Assembly: GCF_007991335.1 (NCBI RefSeq)
Contig: NZ_BJYD01000012.1
Coordinates: forward strand, 186,001-250,000
Direction: 5' to 3'
DNA length: 64,000 bases
From: Halobacillus faecis
GTDB lineage: Bacteria > Bacillota > Bacilli > Bacillales > Halobacillaceae
In this document: positions 60,878-64,000 of the stretch, in pieces
Layout: the number at the start of each line of letters is the position of its first letter
How positions within the stretch are numbered: position 1 is the first letter of the stretch
Notes under the pieces: model-generated
Seen by the model: the letters and a program-made list of their open reading frames with translations, nothing else
What the model was told of the DNA's origin: nothing
Databases searched by the model: none
Position numbers and translations under genes: made by a program

Positions 60878-61618
60878 ATGACAAAAGACATCAAATTGAT
60901 TGCGCTAGACCTAGATGGTACCACCGTCAATCATGAAGGAGAAGTATCCGAGGCCAATAAAGCAGCTATAAAAAAAGCCAAAGAAAAAGGCATCCACGTT
61001 GTATTAAGTACAGGAAGATCTTTATCCCGATGCCGAAATATTAGTGAAGCCCTCGGCCGCTCTTCCTATATTGTGACGATCAATGGCGGAGAGATTTATG
61101 ATCATGAATATAACCTTGTCGAACAAAATCGGCTGGAACATAAACATGTGGAGCGTCTATGGGAATTGAAAAAAGAGCATGGTCTCTATTTTTGGTCCTC
61201 AACCGTGCAAGGATTGTACAACAGCCAAAACCCATTCGACCAAGAGATTGTAGACTACGATTGGTTGAAATTCGGTTTCGATATACAAGAGGACGAAGTA
61301 AGACAAGTTATTCTCGACGAAGTCAATGCGAATGAAGACCTTGAAGTTACAAACTCCAGTCCTACAAACATTGAAATTAATCCTGCAGGTGTAAATAAAG
61401 CAGCAGCTCTTATGAAAGTTTGCCAGTGGCTCAATTTAGAAATGGATCAAGTGATGGCCGTTGGTGACAGTATGAATGATATTGCGATGATTCGCGAAGC
61501 AGGCTTCGGCGTGGCGATGGGCAATGCCCAGGAGCCGGTGAAGAAAGAAGCAGACTTTGTTACGGCGTCTAACAAAGAAGACGGCGTTGCTTTTGCCATT
61601 GAAAAAGTAATAGACTAA
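60878..61618 (+). CDS. Cof-type HAD-IIB phosphatase
   Basis: A 246-residue haloacid-dehalogenase phosphatase. Motif I LIALDLDGTTVNHEG (two catalytic Asp), motif II LSTGRS, and motif III/IV AVGDSMNDIAMI are clear; the IIB cap lies at about 85-185. Such enzymes hydrolyse sugar phosphates or cofactors; the substrate is unknown. ATG 60878 is chosen with GAGAGG upstream; GTG 60869 is too close to that site. Stand-alone gene with its own terminator. Confidence 0.88.
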   Translation: MTKDIKLIALDLDGTTVNHEGEVSEANKAAIKKAKEKGIHVVLSTGRSLSRCRNISEALGRSSYIVTINGGEIYDHEYNLVEQNRLEHKHVERLWELKKEHGLYFWSSTVQGLYNSQNPFDQEIVDYDWLKFGFDIQEDEVRQVILDEVNANEDLEVTNSSPTNIEINPAGVNKAAALMKVCQWLNLEMDQVMAVGDSMNDIAMIREAGFGVAMGNAQEPVKKEADFVTASNKEDGVAFAIEKVID

Positions 61619-61622
61619 TCCC

Positions 61623-61656
61623 AAAAAAAACCAGCCTTACGGAGGCTGGTTTTTTG
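61623..61656 (+). terminator. Terminator of the HAD phosphatase gene
   Basis: AAAACCAGCCT pairs with AGGCTGGTTTT around a short loop, with A and T runs. Confidence 0.9.
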
Positions 61657-61846
61657 TATTTACTCGCTTTCTCGTAAACACTAATAAAACTATTAAAGGC
61701 ACTGATGAAAGTGTGGAAGCTCGGAAGTCACTCATGAAAACATAAACCCACCGATAAGAGTTTGGTTAGCTTACTCTCCACTTTTCGAGCTGGTAAGATT
61801 GAAGGCAGAGGTGTAGGGTGTCGAAATCCTTCTAAATACATAAAAA

Positions 61847-61860
61847 TGTAAGCGTTTTCT
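61847..61860 (+). promoter_or_regulatory. CcpA cre site before the beta-oxidation genes
   Basis: TGTAAGCGTTTTCT fits the cre consensus TGWAANCGNTNWCA at 13 of 14 positions (last base differs). It lies 73 bases before the acyl-CoA dehydrogenase start. Catabolite repression of fatty-acid oxidation is known in Bacillus. The rest of the 314-base gap shows no gene and no clear promoter. Confidence 0.7.
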
Positions 61861-61932
61861 GTTAGAGGCAGGAATGATAGGAATGAAAAGAGAATTACAT
61901 CCCATAGCGAAGAATGCTCAGGGAGGAAGATT

Positions 61933-63081
61933 ATGAAGGCATCATACATAACAGAAGAACATGAAATACTCCGTCAATCACTACGAAAGTTCTTGGAAAA
62001 AGAAGCTTATCCCAATTATGACGAATGGGAAAAGGCAGGGGAAGTTCCCCGGGAGTTTTGGAGAAAGCTTGGTGAACAGGGTTACCTTTGTCCTTGGCTG
62101 GGTGAGAAATATGGAGGGTTTGGAGCAGACTTCGGCTATTCAGTTGTCATCAATGAGGAAATGGAAAAAGTGGGGACAGGCTTAATTGGAGTGGGTTTGC
62201 ACAATGACATTGTCGTTCCGTATTTGGATGCTTATGGAACAGAAGAACAGAAACAGAAATGGCTTCCGAAATGTACGACAGGGGAATGCATTACAGCGAT
62301 TGCGATGACAGAACCGGGAGCAGGATCGGATCTAGCATCTATAAGGACGACTGCAATAGAAGGTGACCAGGGATTTACGATGAACGGGGAGAAAACGTTC
62401 ATTACGAATGGAATTCACGCGGATTTGGTAGTGGTGGTTTGTAAAACGGATCCCCATGCATCTCCGGCGCATAAGGGAATCAGTCTGGTGGTCGTTGAGA
62501 GAGACACTTCTGGTTTTTCCCGGGGGAGGAAGCTCGACAAGATTGGTCTAAACTGCCAGGATACATCAGAGCTGATCTTTGAGGATGCAGCCGTCTCCAA
62601 GGATAACCTGCTGGGTAAAAAAGGCGAAGGCTTCTATTATTTAATGAACCAGCTGCAACAGGAGCGCTTGATTGTAGGGATCGGTGCCATTGCGGCATGT
62701 GAACGAATGATTGAGTTGACGGTTGCTTATGTGAAAGAGCGCAAAGCTTTTGGGAAGTCCATTGCTTCTTTTCAAAATACTCAGTTCAAACTAGCTGAAC
62801 TACAAACGGAAGTTGAGATTGGAAGGACATTTCTGGACCGCACGATTGAAGCTCATATGGACGGGGAGGATGTTGTCAAAGAGGTGTCGATGTCCAAGTG
62901 GTGGACAACCGATCTTGTGAAAAAAGTAGCGATGGAATGTATGCACCTCCACGGTGGTTATGGATATATGGAAGAGTACGAAATTGCAAGAAGGTTCCGT
63001 GATGCTCCAGTTACCGCTATTTATGCGGGATCCAATGAAATTATGAAAACAATTATTGCCAAAAAGATGGGCTTAGTATAG
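61933..63081 (+). CDS. Acyl-CoA dehydrogenase (long-chain/isovaleryl-type active site)
   Basis: A 382-residue FAD enzyme of fatty-acid beta-oxidation. Family blocks: AMTEPGAGSDLASIRTTA, ERKAFGKSIASFQNTQF, ECMHLHGGYGYMEEYEIARR and AIYAGSNEIM. At the last block the usual catalytic Glu (as in YEGT) is Ala; instead Glu244 in QQERLIVG occupies the helix position used by isovaleryl- and long-chain acyl-CoA dehydrogenases. That hints at long-chain or branched substrates. AGGGAGGAAG precedes the ATG; the thiolase gene follows after 12 bases. Confidence 0.92.
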   Translation: MKASYITEEHEILRQSLRKFLEKEAYPNYDEWEKAGEVPREFWRKLGEQGYLCPWLGEKYGGFGADFGYSVVINEEMEKVGTGLIGVGLHNDIVVPYLDAYGTEEQKQKWLPKCTTGECITAIAMTEPGAGSDLASIRTTAIEGDQGFTMNGEKTFITNGIHADLVVVVCKTDPHASPAHKGISLVVVERDTSGFSRGRKLDKIGLNCQDTSELIFEDAAVSKDNLLGKKGEGFYYLMNQLQQERLIVGIGAIAACERMIELTVAYVKERKAFGKSIASFQNTQFKLAELQTEVEIGRTFLDRTIEAHMDGEDVVKEVSMSKWWTTDLVKKVAMECMHLHGGYGYMEEYEIARRFRDAPVTAIYAGSNEIMKTIIAKKMGLV

Positions 63082-63093
63082 GAGGAAAAAGAT

Positions 63094-64000
63094 ATGAATG
63101 AAGTTGTCATCGTAGAAGCGGTAAGAACCCCTGTAGGTAAAAGGAATGGGGCGCTCAGCGAAATCAGGCCGGATATTCTCTTCGCAGATGTACTTAAGGA
63201 ACTGGTTGAACGAGCTTCTCTCGACCCTGTAGAGGTAGAAGATGTTATCGCAGGATGTGTGAGTCAGGTGGGGGAACAAGCGGGGGATATCGCCAGGATT
63301 GCTGCCCTGACAGCTGGTTTCCCACTGGAAGTCCCTGGTGTGACACTTGATCGGCAGTGTGGGTCGAGCCAACAAGCGATTCATTTCGCTTCTCAAGCGA
63401 TTGCCTGTGGGGACATGGATGTCGTCATTGCTGGTGGTGTGGAAAGCATGTCACGAGTTCCGATGTTCTCAAACATGCAGGGGACATCTTTCAACGAACG
63501 ATTGACGTCAAAATACGAAATGATCAATCAAGGCCATTCAGCAGAAAGGATTGCAGACCAGTGGCAATTGAGTAAAGAAGAGCTGGATGCTTATGCAGCT
63601 GAAAGTCATCGAAGAGCATTAATGGCGATGGATGAAGGCCGGTTTGAAAAAGAAATCATGCCTGTGACCACCGGTGATTCCAATGTAATAAAAACAGACG
63701 AAGGTCCCAGAGCAGGTACGTCTATTGAAACGCTAGCCACCCTGAAAACAGTTTTTCAGGAAAACGGCAAAATCACCGCAGGAAATGCGAGTCAAATTAG
63801 TGATGGGGCGGCAGCTGTCCTTTTAATGTCACGAAAAAAAGCGGAGGATCTGGGCTTGAAGCCTCGCTTTCGGATTGTCTCCAGAGCTGTCGTCGGTTCC
63901 GACCCTACCCTGATGCTGACAGGTCCGGTGCCGGCTACGTATAAAGCCTTACAAAAAGCTGGACTGAGTCTTGAAGATATCGATTTGTTTGAAGTGAATG
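63094..64000 (+). CDS. Acetyl-CoA C-acyltransferase (thiolase), 3' end outside window
   Basis: The first 302 residues or so of a thiolase. Cys89 in LDRQCGSSQQAIH is the acyl-carrying nucleophile; GGVESMSRVPMFSN and GNASQISDGAAAVLLMS are further signature blocks. The final His and second Cys (GHPxG, CxGxG) lie beyond the window. It would do the thiolytic step of beta-oxidation, matching the acyl-CoA dehydrogenase in front. GGAGG precedes the ATG with a 12-base gap, so the two form an operon that continues past the edge. Confidence 0.95.
   Translation, partial: MNEVVIVEAVRTPVGKRNGALSEIRPDILFADVLKELVERASLDPVEVEDVIAGCVSQVGEQAGDIARIAALTAGFPLEVPGVTLDRQCGSSQQAIHFASQAIACGDMDVVIAGGVESMSRVPMFSNMQGTSFNERLTSKYEMINQGHSAERIADQWQLSKEELDAYAAESHRRALMAMDEGRFEKEIMPVTTGDSNVIKTDEGPRAGTSIETLATLKTVFQENGKITAGNASQISDGAAAVLLMSRKKAEDLGLKPRFRIVSRAVVGSDPTLMLTGPVPATYKALQKAGLSLEDIDLFEVN

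Overview
The window looks like chromosomal DNA of a low-to-mid-GC Gram-positive rod of the Bacillaceae, probably a moderately halophilic one (Halobacillus/Pontibacillus-like). Reasons: Bacillus-type ribosome binding sites with frequent GTG/TTG starts, SigB-type promoters, CcpA cre sites, a BirA operator, an S-box (SAM-I) riboswitch, an intracellular subtilisin with a LIPY motif, lipoteichoic acid synthase, a yrk/cst-type persulfide operon, and one perfect Bacillus parS site. The species assignment is inference. No rRNA, tRNA, CRISPR or intact insertion sequence was seen.

Layout. 1-3 kb: end of glycogen phosphorylase, a neopullulanase-type GH13 enzyme, a PH-domain protein, then parS. 3-8 kb: flavin oxidoreductase, sigma-54 gene behind a cre site, YihY membrane protein, P1-family peptidase. 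8.5-14.7 kb: glutamate synthase gltB-gltD. 14.8-17.4 kb: catalase and a 22-codon membrane peptide gene, each behind a SigB-like promoter. 18-27 kb: M20 dipeptidase, GrpB-like protein, and a MoxR/DUF58/DUF4129/DUF4350 membrane cluster with SpoIIM-like and RDD proteins. 28-32 kb: ATP-grasp ligase, divergent Mur ligase and Asp/Glu racemase, proposed to make a D-amino-acid peptidoglycan cross-bridge. 32.5-35 kb: ftsX without an adjacent ftsE, followed by a coiled-coil M23 hydrolase. 36-39 kb: intracellular subtilisin, then a ParM-like actin and a ribbon-helix-helix partner behind a repeat-rich, centromere-like region. 39-45 kb: EcsA/EcsB-like ABC transporter and a four-gene two-component module with a GAF protein. 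45.4-48 kb: ba3-type cytochrome oxidase including two tiny subunit genes, plus BioY. 48.7-51 kb: ltaS. 51-56.5 kb: a complete persulfide-detoxification operon with its CstR-type repressor and three matching operator palindromes, one of them in front of a DUF302 gene outside the operon. 56.8-60.8 kb: S-box-controlled metNIQ plus an amidohydrolase. 60.9-64 kb: HAD phosphatase, then fatty-acid beta-oxidation genes behind a cre site.

At least five copies of an intergenic, non-coding repeat family (about 130-560 bp, inverted ends around a GTTTCGAGACTTT core) are scattered through the window. Two of them form a long inverted pair flanking 17.4-28 kb.

Most attractive candidates for little-described biology: (1) the chromosomal ParM/ParR-like pair with its clustered GTGTAC/GTACAC repeats; (2) the ATP-grasp/Mur/racemase cross-bridge cluster; (3) the SigB-driven 22-residue membrane peptide gene; (4) the repeat family; (5) the three-site CstR regulon. 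All functional statements rest on reading the sequence and on family knowledge; no database search was run.
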